Positions 17,921 to 27,205 of a DNA stretch of 64,000 bases are shown here, piece after piece (positions within the stretch are counted from its first letter, which is position 1; each line of letters starts with the position of its first letter). A program made the translations under genes and the position numbers. Source of the stretch: Rhodobacteraceae bacterium XHP0102 (GTDB lineage: Bacteria; Pseudomonadota; Alphaproteobacteria; Rhodobacterales; Rhodobacteraceae); NCBI GenBank assembly GCA_025751475.1, contig JAOWLD010000001.1:744001-808000 (forward strand). The letters are read 5' to 3'. Under the pieces are notes generated by a model. The model was not told the origin of the DNA and ran no database searches. It saw nothing but the letters and a program-made list of their open reading frames with translations.

Positions 17921-18814
17921 CTATGTCGTGGGACTAAACCCTGCGGCACGTGCGGCCAATTTGGGATGCCTGCGCGCCTTGGCCTGTGCGGCGATGTTGT
18001 TGATATAGGTTTCATCTTGCCGCGCCCGCTGCCTGAAAATACGGCGGATCGCGGCGCTTGGGGTATCGGCGTCCAAGGCAAGGATCAGGGGGGCAACCCC
18101 CTCCCGTGCAAGGGCCAGTCGCTCGATCAAAGGCGCGTGGTGGGGCAGGGCGATTTTGCGGATATGCGCGCCGCGATACAGCGCCGCATGGGCCGCGGCA
18201 ACCGTGGTCGAAGGATCATAGATCAAATACAGCGCTTTGGCGTGCGCGCTCATATCGGGGCCAAACCCAAAACGGGTGGAAAAATCCAGTCGCCGCGCGC
18301 GGGCAAAGCGGGTCTCAAAGGGGGCATCCTTTGGCGCGAGGCTTGCCACGGGCGAGGAAAGGATCAACTCGGGTTCAGGCGCGGTGATCGAGAAAGCGGC
18401 GGCTGCATACCCCCCCACTGGGCCAAACCCGCAGAAAATCACACGTTTGAAACTGTCAAAAAAACCTTCATCGACCAAGGCATCGAGATGGGCAAAAACA
18501 TCTGCATCGCGAAACCAAGTTTGCCCTGCGGACATCAGGCAGAGCAGCGAAAACCCGTGACGATCAGCCAATTCTGCCCCCAAGGGCAGGCCTTGTTCAC
18601 CCATCGTGGCCAATCGTGCGGCATTGTCAAAGGTGACCACCAACTCCATTCCGCTTTCGATGAAAAGCGCAAAATGGCGGCGGCCCAATTGGGTGAAGCT
18701 GCCAAATTCTTGGCCAAGCGCCTCCATCTTGAGGCGCCATGCGTGGGCCTGCGCCTGATTTTGCGCCTGCGTTTGCACCGCATCAGCAGGGCTATGCCCC
18801 AATAATTGTGTCAT
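17921..18814 (-). CDS. Conserved protein of unknown function with alpha/beta-fold GPxGGYAA motif
   Basis: A 297-residue soluble protein I do not assign to a function. It resembles roseobacter proteins that databases often call phosphoadenosine phosphosulfate reductase, but no reductase motif is present. Visible pattern: DRHGFSLLCLMS...WFRD, then DEGFFDSFKRVIFCGFGPVGGYAAAAFS (read about residues 130-165), resembling a nucleophile-elbow or nucleotide loop, followed by an Asp-Phe-Ser-Thr-Arg-Phe-Gly segment and YLIYDPSTTVAAAHAAL. The C-terminus is Arg-rich. The ATG at 18814 is chosen; another at 18838 is possible. It lies divergently from the molybdenum hydroxylase operon and 48 bases before pyrC. 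Confidence 0.65.
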   Translation of the reverse strand: MTQLLGHSPADAVQTQAQNQAQAHAWRLKMEALGQEFGSFTQLGRRHFALFIESGMELVVTFDNAARLATMGEQGLPLGAELADRHGFSLLCLMSAGQTWFRDADVFAHLDALVDEGFFDSFKRVIFCGFGPVGGYAAAAFSITAPEPELILSSPVASLAPKDAPFETRFARARRLDFSTRFGFGPDMSAHAKALYLIYDPSTTVAAAHAALYRGAHIRKIALPHHAPLIERLALAREGVAPLILALDADTPSAAIRRIFRQRARQDETYINNIAAQAKARRHPKLAARAAGFSPTT

Positions 18815-18920
18815 GCATGATATGGGCGCGACACCCATCCTTCGTTCCGTAACCCTGGCTGCGACCCTAACAGGGGCGTGAAGCTGTCTCAAAGGAAATT
18901 TCGCGTCTGTTTGCGCGGAC

Positions 18921-18950
18921 TTGACCAAGCTGTGATCTCGCGCCTTGATA
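18921..18950 (+). promoter_or_regulatory. Candidate promoter of the form II CO-dehydrogenase-like operon
   Basis: TTGACC (18921-18926), an 18-base spacer and TTGATA (18945-18950) resemble a sigma-70 promoter 26 bases before the first gene's ATG. It is the best candidate in the 162-base divergent gap. Confidence 0.4.
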
Positions 18951-18976
18951 GGGGCTATGAAATTCAGGGAGGCATC

Positions 18977-19900
18977 ATGAGCGGATCCATCAGCCAAACG
19001 GCATTCCCGCAATCAATCGAGGCGTTGCGCGCGGGTCTTGCACAGCAGGGCTATATCTGTGGCACATCCTTGGGCACGGTCGCCTATTTGGCCCTAAGCC
19101 TTGGCCGCCCCCTGTTCTTGGAGGGGGAGGCGGGCACAGGCAAAACCGAGATTGCCAAATCCATCGCCGCGATGCTGGGCCGCCGCCTGATCCGTTTGCA
19201 ATGCTACGAGGGGCTTGATGCGGGGTCTGCGGTTTATGAATGGAATTTTGCGGCGCAGATGGTGGCCATTCGCAGCGCTGAGGCGGCAGGTGGCGCGACC
19301 CGTGCCGAGCTTCAGGCTGATCTTTTCTCGCAAGATTATCTCATCGAGCGGCCTTTGCTTCAGGCGATGCGCCCCGACCCCGCAGGTGCGCCTGTGTTGC
19401 TGATTGACGAGATCGACCGCACCGATGAACCGTTTGAGGCCTTTATGTTGGAGGCCTTGTCCGATTTTCAGGTGACAATCCCAGAACTGGGTCCGATCAA
19501 AGCGCCTGAGCCGCCCATTGTGATCTTGACCTCGAACCGCACCCGCGAGGTGCATGATGCGCTTAAACGGCGGTGCCTCTATCATTGGGTCGACTATCCC
19601 GACATCACCCGCGAGATGGAGATTTTGCACGCCCGTGTGCCTGAGGCGGCGGATCAATTGTCGCGTGAGGTTGTGGCCTTTGTGCAGCGCTTGCGCACAG
19701 AGGATTTGTTCAAGAAACCTGGCGTTGCCGAAACGATTGATTGGGCCAAATGCTTGCTTGCGCTCGATGTGATCGAATTGTCGCCCGAGGTGATCGCAGA
19801 TACGCTTGGCGCGATTTTGAAATATCAAGACGATATCGCGCGGCTGCAAGGGTCTGAGGCCAAGCGCATCTTGGACGAAATTCGCGCCGATCTGGGCTGA
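18977..19900 (+). CDS. coxD: MoxR-type AAA+ ATPase, CoxD-like
   Basis: A 307-residue AAA+ ATPase with Walker A GEAGTGKT (50-57), Walker B VLLIDEIDR and a sensor segment ILTSNRTREVHDALKRRCLYHW. This is the MoxR/CoxD type: in CO dehydrogenase clusters CoxD works with the VWA protein CoxE to mature the copper-sulfido-molybdenum site. It starts a run of seven plus-strand genes and is followed by coxE after 6 bases. The start at 18977 has GGGAGG upstream. Because the large subunit is form II without the copper-binding cysteine, the exact maturation role here is uncertain. Confidence 0.88.
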   Translation: MSGSISQTAFPQSIEALRAGLAQQGYICGTSLGTVAYLALSLGRPLFLEGEAGTGKTEIAKSIAAMLGRRLIRLQCYEGLDAGSAVYEWNFAAQMVAIRSAEAAGGATRAELQADLFSQDYLIERPLLQAMRPDPAGAPVLLIDEIDRTDEPFEAFMLEALSDFQVTIPELGPIKAPEPPIVILTSNRTREVHDALKRRCLYHWVDYPDITREMEILHARVPEAADQLSREVVAFVQRLRTEDLFKKPGVAETIDWAKCLLALDVIELSPEVIADTLGAILKYQDDIARLQGSEAKRILDEIRADLG

Positions 19901-19906
19901 CGCGCG

Positions 19907-21175
19907 ATGGAATACGCCCCGCTTGATCTTCCCGACAACCCGCAGCTGTTGCGCAACCTTGCGCATTTTGCCCGCGCCTTGCGCGTGGCAGGGCTGCCTG
20001 CGGGATCAGGGCGCGTGATGGATGCCGCCCGCGCCTTGGCCAAGGTGGGCTTCAGCGACCGCGACACGTTTTTCTACGCCCTGCGGGCTTGTTTTTGCAC
20101 GCGGCCCGAGCATCTGCCAATTTTCGCGCAAATCTTTCGCCTTTATTGGCGCGATCCGCGTTACATGGAGCATATGATGTCCCTGATGCTGCCTGCCATT
20201 CGCGGTGTGGCGGAGGAACGTCAGGCCAAGCCCGCTGAAAAACGTGCCGCCGAAAGTTTGCTGGACGGAATTACGCCAGAGGCCCCCGATATAAAAGGCG
20301 AGGATCGCCCTCAGGACACGGAAATCGAAATTGACGCAAGCCTGACGATGAGCCGCGAGGAACGCCTGCGCAGTCTTGATTTTGAACAAATGTCTGTGGC
20401 CGAAATGGCCGAGGCGCGGCGCATATTGGCGCGTTTGAGCCTGCCTGTGCCGCCCCTCGTCACGCGGCGCAGCATCGCAAGCCCAAATGGCGCGCGCCCC
20501 GATTGGCGGCGCACCCTGCGCCAAGCGATGCGCAAAGGTGGCGAGGTGCAGGATTTTGCACGCCAAAAGCGGCGTGAAAGAATGCCTGCGCTTATCTGCC
20601 TGTGTGATATCTCTGGATCGATGTCGGCCTATAGCCGTGCCGTTTTGCATTTTCTGCACGCGCTCTCAAATGCGAAAGGGGCGGGTTGGTCCAAGGTCTA
20701 TGGGTTCACCTTTGGCACGCGGCTGACCAATATCACCCGCCATTTGCGTGGCCGCGATGTGGATGCGGCACTGGCCGCTGCGGGGGCCGAGGCGCAAGAT
20801 TGGGAGGGCGGCACGCGCATTGGGTATTGCATCGACCGCTTTAACCGCGATTGGTCGCGCCGTGTCATGGGGCAGGGCGCGATTGTTCTTTTGATCACCG
20901 ATGGGTTAGACCGTGATGATCCTGAGCTTTTGTCGAGCGCGATGGAGCGTCTCAGCCTGTCGTCTAAGCGGCTGATCTGGATCAACCCGCTTTTGCGTTG
21001 GGAGGGGTTCGCGCCAAAGGCCGCAGGTATTCGGGCCATCTTGCCCCATGTCGATATGTTCCGCGCGGGGCACAATATCGCCGCGTTGCAAGGCTTGGCC
21101 GAGGCGCTGAATGCGCGCGGCGACTTCAACGAAAAAGCACGGCTTGCGCGAATGCTATCCGATGCGGCAAGCTGA
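19907..21175 (+). CDS. coxE: VWA-domain protein, CoxE-like
   Basis: A 422-residue protein of the CoxE/VWA_CoxE family. The N-terminal half is helical and charged; the C-terminal half is a von Willebrand A domain with the MIDAS motif DISGS (234-238) and later metal-site segments around TRIGYCIDRF and LLITDGLDRDD. CoxE proteins are the adaptor partner of MoxR/CoxD ATPases in metal insertion. It begins 6 bases after coxD and ends 21 bases before the XdhC-like gene. Membrane association is not evident. Confidence 0.88.
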   Translation: MEYAPLDLPDNPQLLRNLAHFARALRVAGLPAGSGRVMDAARALAKVGFSDRDTFFYALRACFCTRPEHLPIFAQIFRLYWRDPRYMEHMMSLMLPAIRGVAEERQAKPAEKRAAESLLDGITPEAPDIKGEDRPQDTEIEIDASLTMSREERLRSLDFEQMSVAEMAEARRILARLSLPVPPLVTRRSIASPNGARPDWRRTLRQAMRKGGEVQDFARQKRRERMPALICLCDISGSMSAYSRAVLHFLHALSNAKGAGWSKVYGFTFGTRLTNITRHLRGRDVDAALAAAGAEAQDWEGGTRIGYCIDRFNRDWSRRVMGQGAIVLLITDGLDRDDPELLSSAMERLSLSSKRLIWINPLLRWEGFAPKAAGIRAILPHVDMFRAGHNIAALQGLAEALNARGDFNEKARLARMLSDAAS

Positions 21176-21196
21176 ACCCGAAAGGGAGGGGTCATG

Positions 21197-22174
21197 ATGG
21201 AAAATATGCCCGAATTGGCACTGGAATGGCACCGCGCGGGCCGTGGGGCGGTCTTGGCCTCTGTGGTGGAGACATGGGGCAGTGCCCCGCGCCGTGTCGG
21301 CAGCCAATTGGTGGTTGCGGGCGATGGCGAGATGCAAGGCTCCGTTTCGGGCGGTTGTGTCGAAGGGGCGGTGGTTCTTGAGGCGCAAGATATGCTTGCG
21401 ACCCAAGCGACCGCACCGAGACTGTTGGAATTTGGGGTTTCGGATGATGCGGCCTTTGCGGTGGGCTTGGCCTGCGGGGGGCGGATTAAAATCCTGCTGC
21501 AGCCCATTGGTGCGGCCTTGCCTGAAGCAACCTTACACGATCTCGTTGCGGCCCGTGCCGCGCGCCGTGCTGTGGCCTTGATCAGCGATGTCACGGGCGA
21601 AACCCCGCCGCGTGTTGTGGCGCGCAATGATGCACCCGATCTGGGCGCGGCCTTCGCCAAGGATAAATCGGGTCTTGATGAGGAGGGCCTGCGCTATATC
21701 GCGATTCACAACCCGCCTTTGCGCATGGTTGTTGTGGGGGCGGTGCATATCGCACAAAGCCTGATCCCGATGGCGCAGATGGCGGGATATGATGTGACGC
21801 TGGTTGATCCGCGCCCCGCCTTTGGCTCGACCGCCCGCTTTGATGGGGTGCGACTTCTCGATGCGTGGCCAGATGAGGCCTTAGACGAGATCGGGCTTGA
21901 TGCGCGCACCGCCGTTGTGACCTTAACCCATGATCCCAAGCTGGATGATCCCGCAATCATGGCCGCGCTGCGTGCTGAGGTGTTCTATCTGGGGTGTCTG
22001 GGGTCCACCCGCACCCATGCAAAACGGGTGGATCGATTGACCGAAGCGGGGTTTGGCGCGGATGATATCGCGCGCATCCATGCGCCTGTCGGGTTGAATA
22101 TCGGCGCCATGGGCCCCGCGGAAATCGCCATATCCATCATGGCCCAGATCACCGAACGGTTGCGCCGATCATGA
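21197..22174 (+). CDS. XdhC/CoxF-family molybdenum cofactor insertion protein
   Basis: A 325-residue XdhC-family protein: N-terminal XdhC_CoxI domain (VVETWGSAPRRVGSQ, SGGCVEGAVV) and C-terminal Rossmann XdhC_C domain (LGCLGSTRTHAKRVDRL, IHAPVGLNIGAMGPAEIA). Members bind the molybdenum cofactor, help sulfurate it and hand it to xanthine-dehydrogenase-type hydroxylases. ATGs occur at 21194 and 21197; the second has the better 7-base spacing from GGAGG. Its stop overlaps the next start by 4 bases (ATGA). Confidence 0.9.
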   Translation: MENMPELALEWHRAGRGAVLASVVETWGSAPRRVGSQLVVAGDGEMQGSVSGGCVEGAVVLEAQDMLATQATAPRLLEFGVSDDAAFAVGLACGGRIKILLQPIGAALPEATLHDLVAARAARRAVALISDVTGETPPRVVARNDAPDLGAAFAKDKSGLDEEGLRYIAIHNPPLRMVVVGAVHIAQSLIPMAQMAGYDVTLVDPRPAFGSTARFDGVRLLDAWPDEALDEIGLDARTAVVTLTHDPKLDDPAIMAALRAEVFYLGCLGSTRTHAKRVDRLTEAGFGADDIARIHAPVGLNIGAMGPAEIAISIMAQITERLRRS

Positions 22175-23208
22175 AGTTTGGACCCGTCCCCATTGCACAG
22201 GCGCAAGGTGCGATCCTTGCCCATTCCGTTCCCGTAGCGGGCGGGCTGCTTAAGAAAGGCACGTGGCTTGACGCCGAAGATGTGGCCGCGTTGCGGGCCG
22301 CAGGGGTGACGGAGGTCACCGTGGCCGCCCTTGACGCAAACGATGTGGATGAAAACAGCGCCGCCTTGCGTCTGGCAGAGGCGCTGATTGGCGCGGAGGC
22401 GGGGCTTTCGGTGGATGCGCCTTTCACGGGACGTGTCAACCTGCGCAGCACGGGGGCAGGGGTGCTGCGGGTGGATGCTGCGCGGATTGCCGCTGTGAAT
22501 GCAATTGACCCGCGGATCACCATTGCCACCTTGCCCCCTTGGCAGCGCGTGACCAAGGGGATGATGGTGGCCACGATAAAGATCATCCCCTATGCCGTGC
22601 CAGAGGCGGAGCTTGCACAGGCGATTGCGGCCAGTGCGGGGGCGGATGCACAAAGCGGTCTGGGTGCTGCGCTGGCACGCATTGCCCCCAAGATCAAAAC
22701 CGCCATTTTGATCCTAACCAGCCATGCAGGCGACAGGGCCGCGAAACGGGAGGCGAAATCCATCGCGGCGGTGGCGGGGCGTTTGTCTGCCTTGGAGGTG
22801 GCCTTGCGCGAGACACGCATCTGCGCACACGAGGCAGGGGGGCTGTCGCAGCACATTATCCGCGCGCAGGCGGAGGCGGATTTGATCTTGATTCTGACCG
22901 CATCGGCCACGTCAGATGAGGCGGATGTGATGCCCGCTGCCCTGTGCGCGGCAGGCGGAGAGATCACCCGCTTTGGAATGCCCGTGGACCCTGGCAATCT
23001 CTTGGTGTTGGGCGCGCTTGGGGCGACCCCTGTGATTGGCCTGCCCGGCTGTGCGCGCAGCCCTGCGTTGAACGGTGCCGATTGGGTGTTGGAGCGCGTG
23101 ATCTGCGGCCATCCCCCGAGCGCCGAGGAAATCGGCGCGATGGGGGTTGGGGGGTTGCTCAAGGAAATCCCCACCCGACCGCAACCGCGCGAGGGACGCA
23201 AAAGGTGA
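22171..23208 (+). CDS. Molybdopterin-binding protein (MoeA/CinA-like domain)
   Basis: A 345-residue protein with a C-terminal molybdopterin-binding fold (ILTSHAGDRAAKRE; ASATSDEADVMPAAL; GMPVDPGNLLVLGAL; PVIGLPGCARSPALNG) preceded by an N-terminal domain typical of MoeA-related proteins found with XdhC genes. In many relatives this unit is fused to a MobA/MocA-type nucleotidyltransferase; here the protein stops before such a domain. It probably handles the cofactor for the hydroxylase encoded downstream. Translation is coupled to the XdhC-like gene; a 95-base gap then precedes the small subunit. Confidence 0.82.
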   Translation: MKFGPVPIAQAQGAILAHSVPVAGGLLKKGTWLDAEDVAALRAAGVTEVTVAALDANDVDENSAALRLAEALIGAEAGLSVDAPFTGRVNLRSTGAGVLRVDAARIAAVNAIDPRITIATLPPWQRVTKGMMVATIKIIPYAVPEAELAQAIAASAGADAQSGLGAALARIAPKIKTAILILTSHAGDRAAKREAKSIAAVAGRLSALEVALRETRICAHEAGGLSQHIIRAQAEADLILILTASATSDEADVMPAALCAAGGEITRFGMPVDPGNLLVLGALGATPVIGLPGCARSPALNGADWVLERVICGHPPSAEEIGAMGVGGLLKEIPTRPQPREGRKR

Positions 23209-23303
23209 GGGTTTCACAGCGTCTTGAGGGGCTTGGCGCATTTTTTGTTTTGCGCTCTGCGCAATCCATGTTTGGATAAACTCAATCGATAAGGGAGGAT
23301 CGA

Positions 23304-23789
23304 ATGACTCAGGTCAAGCTATCAGTAAATGGAAAGGAAATGTCGGCCGAGGTGGAGGGCCGCACACTTCTGGTTGAGGTGCTGCGGGACAAGCTGGGCC
23401 TGACAGGCACCCATGTGGGCTGTGACACCAGCCAATGCGGGGCCTGCACGGTCCATGTGAACGGCAGGTCGATGAAATCTTGCTCGGTTCTGGCACTGGA
23501 TGTTGCAGGCGCAGAGGTCACCACAATCGAAGGGATGGCCAATCCAGACGGTTCCCTCTCGGTGATCCAAGCGGCGTTCAAGGAACATCACGGTCTGCAA
23601 TGCGGGTTCTGCACGCCCGGGATGGTGATGACCGCAGCGGCGCTTTTGAAGGAAAATCCAAAGCCAAGCGAAGCCGAGGTTCGCGCCTATCTTGAGGGCA
23701 ATATCTGCCGCTGCACGGGCTATCATAACATCGTCAAAGCCATTCTCGCGGCTTCTGGCCAAGATGTTGCGGCGATTGCCGCGGAATAA
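23304..23789 (+). CDS. coxS: Molybdenum hydroxylase small (2Fe-2S) subunit, CoxS-like
   Basis: A 161-residue iron-sulfur subunit with two 2Fe-2S clusters: the plant-ferredoxin-type set Cys40, 45, 48, 60 and the helical-domain set Cys100, 103, 135, 137 ([18 protein letters not shown]). It carries electrons from the molybdenum site to FAD. Length and cysteine spacing are standard for the xanthine dehydrogenase/CO dehydrogenase family. The start has AAGGGAGG upstream. It precedes coxL, giving the S-L-M order usual for form II clusters. Confidence 0.95.
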   Translation: MTQVKLSVNGKEMSAEVEGRTLLVEVLRDKLGLTGTHVGCDTSQCGACTVHVNGRSMKSCSVLALDVAGAEVTTIEGMANPDGSLSVIQAAFKEHHGLQCGFCTPGMVMTAAALLKENPKPSEAEVRAYLEGNICRCTGYHNIVKAILAASGQDVAAIAAE

Positions 23790-23894
23790 TCGAGCCGTGC
23801 TCTTCGGGCGGAGGAGGTCTGAGGGGCGTTTTTGGAACATCATCACCGAAACCCATCAGCGGCGGCGGTGAGAAAACCCAAGGGAGGATTGACC

Positions 23895-26258
23895 ATGCCA
23901 AAAGACAGCGGCATCGGGGCCGCGTCCAAGCGGCGCGAAGACCTGAGATTCTTGACGGGTGGCGGACGCTACACCGATGACATTAATCTCAATGGACAGA
24001 CATATGTGTATTTCCTGCGCTCGGATGTGGCGCATGGGCGGATTAAATCCATCGACACCGCGGCGGCCTCGGCCATGCCAGGTGTGGTGCGGATCTTTAC
24101 AGGCGCAGATTTTGAAGGGGTGGGAACCATCCCGTGCGGGTGGCAGGTCACGGACCGTGAAGGCAACCCCATGAAGGAACCCGCGCACCCAATTCTGGCC
24201 CAAGGCAAAGTGCGCCATGTGGGCGATCCGATTGCCGCCGTGGTGGCCGAGAGCCTGAGCGCGGCGCGCGATGCGGCCGAGGCCATCGAGGTCGATATCG
24301 AAGAACTGCCCGCCGTCATCGACATGAAAAAGGCCCTCGCTGCAGGTGCGCCAAAGGTGCATGACGATCTGGCCGATAACCTGTGCTATGATTGGGGCTT
24401 TGTCGAAGACAACCGCGCAGCGGTGGATGAGGCGATCAAAAAGGCCGCGCACGTGACCACGTTGGAATTGGTCAATCAACGCCTTGCCCCCAATGCGATG
24501 GAGCCGCGCGTTGCGGTTGGGGATTATAACAAGGGCACGGATGAATCGACCCTTTATACCACTTCGCAAAACCCCCATGTGATCCGCCTTTTGATGGGCG
24601 CATTCGTGCTTGGCATCCCTGAGCATAAGCTGCGCGTGATTGCCCCCGATGTGGGCGGTGGGTTTGGATCAAAGATCTTCCATTACGCAGAAGAAGCCTT
24701 CTGCACCTTCGCGGCCAAAGCAATCAAGCGGCCCGTGAAATGGACGTCTTCGCGCTCCGAGGCCTTTATGTCGGATGCGCATGGCCGTGACCACGTGACC
24801 AAGATCGAATTGGCCTTGGATAAGGACAATAATTTCACCGCCATTCGCACCGAAACCTATGCGAATATGGGCGCGTATCTGTCCACTTTCGCGCCTTCGG
24901 TGCCAACTTGGCTGCATGGCACATTGATGGCGGGCAATTACAAAACCCCGCTGATCTATGTGAATGTGAAGGCCGTGTTTACCAATACCGTGCCGGTCGA
25001 TGCCTATCGCGGGGCGGGGCGGCCTGAGGCCACCTTCCAGCTTGAGCGCGTGATTGACAAAGCGGCGCGCGAATTGGGCGTGGATCCTGTGGAATTGCGG
25101 CGGCAGAATTTCGTCACCGAATTCCCCTATCAGACACCTGTGGCCGTGCAATATGACACGGGCGATTATAACGCCACCATGGACAAGCTGATGGAGATGA
25201 TCGACCGCAAAGGGTTTGATGCCCGTGCGGCCGAATCCAAAAAGCGCGGCAAGCTGCGTGGTCTTGGGATCAATTCCTATATCGAGGCTTGTGGGATTGC
25301 GCCCTCGCAATTGGTTGGTCAGCTCGGCGCGCGAGCGGGCCTTTATGAATCGGCCACTGTGCGCGTGAATGCCACGGGCGGGCTTGTGGTCATGACAGGC
25401 AGCCACAGCCACGGGCAGGGGCATGAGACATCCTTTGCCCAAGTTGTGGCTGATATGATCGGTATCCCCGAGAATATGGTTGAAATCGTGCATGGCGATA
25501 CCGCCAACACACCAATGGGCATGGGCACCTATGGCTCGCGCTCTTTGGCGGTGGGTGGCTCTGCCATGGTGCGGGCCACTGAAAAGATCATCGCCAAGGC
25601 CAAGAAGATCGCAGCGCATTTGATGGAGGCGTCTGAGGCCGATATCGAATTGAAGGATGGTCAATTCTCTGTGGCAGGCACGGATAAATCGGTGGCGTGG
25701 GGCGATGTGACCTTGGCCGCCTATGTGCCGCATAACTATCCGCTGGATGAGATCGAACCTGGTCTTGAGGAGACGGCCTTTTATGATCCGTCCAACTTCA
25801 CCTATCCTGCGGGCGCGTATGCCTGCGAGGTGGAAGTTGATCCAGACACGGGCAAGGTCGAGATCATGGCCTTTGCTGCGGCGGATGACTTTGGTAATAT
25901 CGTCAACCCGATGATCGTGGACGGCCAAGTGCATGGCGGTATCGGTCAAGGGATTGGTCAGGCCCTGCTTGAGGGGGTTAGCTATGATGAGAACGGGCAA
26001 ATCTTGTCGGCGAGCTATATGGATTACGCCATGCCGCGCGCCGATGATCTGCCCTTCTACAAGGTCGATCATTCCTGCCAGACCCCTTGCACCCATAACC
26101 CGTTGGGCGTGAAAGGCTGTGGCGAGGCGGGGGCAATCGGCTCGCCACCTGCGGTGGTGAATGCGGTTGTCGATGCGTTGAACCGCGGCGGTCATGCCGT
26201 GACGCATATTGATATGCCCCTGTCACCGCACCGCGTTTGGCAAGCCATGCAAGGCTAA
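23895..26258 (+). CDS. coxL: Form II CO-dehydrogenase-like molybdenum hydroxylase large subunit
   Basis: A 787-residue catalytic subunit of the xanthine oxidase family, with aldehyde-oxidase N-terminal domain and molybdopterin-binding C-terminal domain. The active-site loop is AYRGAGR (370-376), the form II signature; proven aerobic CO dehydrogenases (form I) have AYRCSFR, whose cysteine binds copper. Gly373 stands at that cysteine position. The general-base glutamate is in GCGEAG (Glu744). Cofactor-contact segments GGGFGSK and QGHETSFAQ are present. The ATG at 23895 has GGGAGG upstream. True substrate unknown: CO, a heterocycle or an aldehyde are possible. Confidence 0.93.
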   Translation: MPKDSGIGAASKRREDLRFLTGGGRYTDDINLNGQTYVYFLRSDVAHGRIKSIDTAAASAMPGVVRIFTGADFEGVGTIPCGWQVTDREGNPMKEPAHPILAQGKVRHVGDPIAAVVAESLSAARDAAEAIEVDIEELPAVIDMKKALAAGAPKVHDDLADNLCYDWGFVEDNRAAVDEAIKKAAHVTTLELVNQRLAPNAMEPRVAVGDYNKGTDESTLYTTSQNPHVIRLLMGAFVLGIPEHKLRVIAPDVGGGFGSKIFHYAEEAFCTFAAKAIKRPVKWTSSRSEAFMSDAHGRDHVTKIELALDKDNNFTAIRTETYANMGAYLSTFAPSVPTWLHGTLMAGNYKTPLIYVNVKAVFTNTVPVDAYRGAGRPEATFQLERVIDKAARELGVDPVELRRQNFVTEFPYQTPVAVQYDTGDYNATMDKLMEMIDRKGFDARAAESKKRGKLRGLGINSYIEACGIAPSQLVGQLGARAGLYESATVRVNATGGLVVMTGSHSHGQGHETSFAQVVADMIGIPENMVEIVHGDTANTPMGMGTYGSRSLAVGGSAMVRATEKIIAKAKKIAAHLMEASEADIELKDGQFSVAGTDKSVAWGDVTLAAYVPHNYPLDEIEPGLEETAFYDPSNFTYPAGAYACEVEVDPDTGKVEIMAFAAADDFGNIVNPMIVDGQVHGGIGQGIGQALLEGVSYDENGQILSASYMDYAMPRADDLPFYKVDHSCQTPCTHNPLGVKGCGEAGAIGSPPAVVNAVVDALNRGGHAVTHIDMPLSPHRVWQAMQG

Positions 26259-26345
26259 TGAAAACACGCGCGGGTCGGTTGTCTGGCCCGCGCACCATGA
26301 ACGTTAAAGAGGGGCCATGCCCCTTTGAACCAGAGGAAACGGGAT

Positions 26346-27134
26346 ATGTATAATTTCGACTTTACCCGCCCAAGCAGCATTAAAGACGCGGTTGCGGCCA
26401 TTGGCGCAGGCGGTCAGGCGCTCAGCGGTGGGCAGACCCTCATCCCCACGATGAAAGCGCGGCTTGCCATGCCTGAAACCTTGGTCAGCCTCACGGGCAT
26501 CCAAGAGATGAAGGGCATCTGCACCAATGATGCAGGGCAGATTTGCATCGGCGCGGCCACAACCCATGCAGAGGTCGCGCGCGAGGTGGCCAAATCCTAT
26601 CCTGCGCTGTCGGATCTTGCGGGCCATATCGGGGATCCTGCCGTGCGCAATCGCGGCACAATTGGCGGAAGCCTTGCCAATAACGATCCATCTGCCTGCT
26701 ACCCCTCGGCGGTGCTTGGCTCGGGGGCAATTGTGAAAACCAACGCCCGCGAAATCGCTGCGGATGATTTCTTTCAAGGGATGTTCACCACCGCGCTTGA
26801 AGAGGGGGAGATCATCACCGAGGTGAAATTCCCCGTGCCGCAAAAGGCGAATTATCAGAAATTCGTGCAACCCGCCTCGCGCTTCGCGCTTGTTGGGGTC
26901 TTTGTTGCGAAATTCGCTGATGGTGTGCGCGTGGCTGTCACGGGCGCGTCTGGCGAGGGCGTTTTCCGTTGGACGGAGGCCGAAGCGGCGCTGTCCAAGG
27001 ATTTCTCCGCAGCGGCGCTTGATGGCGTGGCGGCCCCTTCGGCGGATGGGATGATTTCTGATCTGCACGGCACAGGCGCCTATCGGGCGCATTTGGTCAA
27101 GGTGATGACCGCGCGCGCTGTCGCGGCAGCCTAA
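26346..27134 (+). CDS. coxM: Molybdenum hydroxylase medium (FAD) subunit, CoxM-like
   Basis: A 262-residue FAD-binding subunit with the two flavin motifs of the family: GGQTLIPTMKARL (about 35-47) and TIGGSLANNDPSA (about 105-117). It accepts electrons from the small subunit and passes them to an external acceptor. The start at 26346 has an AGAGGAAACGGG ribosome site. It is the last gene of the run and is followed by a strong terminator. It is slightly shorter than typical CoxM proteins (about 265-290). Confidence 0.93.
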   Translation: MYNFDFTRPSSIKDAVAAIGAGGQALSGGQTLIPTMKARLAMPETLVSLTGIQEMKGICTNDAGQICIGAATTHAEVAREVAKSYPALSDLAGHIGDPAVRNRGTIGGSLANNDPSACYPSAVLGSGAIVKTNAREIAADDFFQGMFTTALEEGEIITEVKFPVPQKANYQKFVQPASRFALVGVFVAKFADGVRVAVTGASGEGVFRWTEAEAALSKDFSAAALDGVAAPSADGMISDLHGTGAYRAHLVKVMTARAVAAA

Positions 27135-27155
27135 GCGTAGCACCACCCAAAAAAG

Positions 27156-27183
27156 AAAGCCCCGCGACAGCGGGGCTTTTTTC
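27156..27183 (+). terminator. Terminator between coxM and infC
   Basis: A 10-bp stem (27156-27165 with 27170-27179), GACA loop and a T run to 27183. It follows the coxM stop by about 20 bases and, being flanked by A on the other side, can also end infC transcription. Confidence 0.85.
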
Positions 27184-27205
27184 ATTTGATCGGCATTTGC
27201 GAGAA

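Noticed and set aside
17921-18814. Naming this gene phosphoadenosine phosphosulfate reductase
   Set aside because: It has no ECGIH cysteine or PAPS loop, unlike the true cysH at 29149-29889.
24669-26207. A 512-codon open frame antisense to coxL, and similar long antisense frames opposite purF and other genes
   Set aside because: They mirror codon bias of the real gene on the other strand, have no ribosome site and no recognisable domain.
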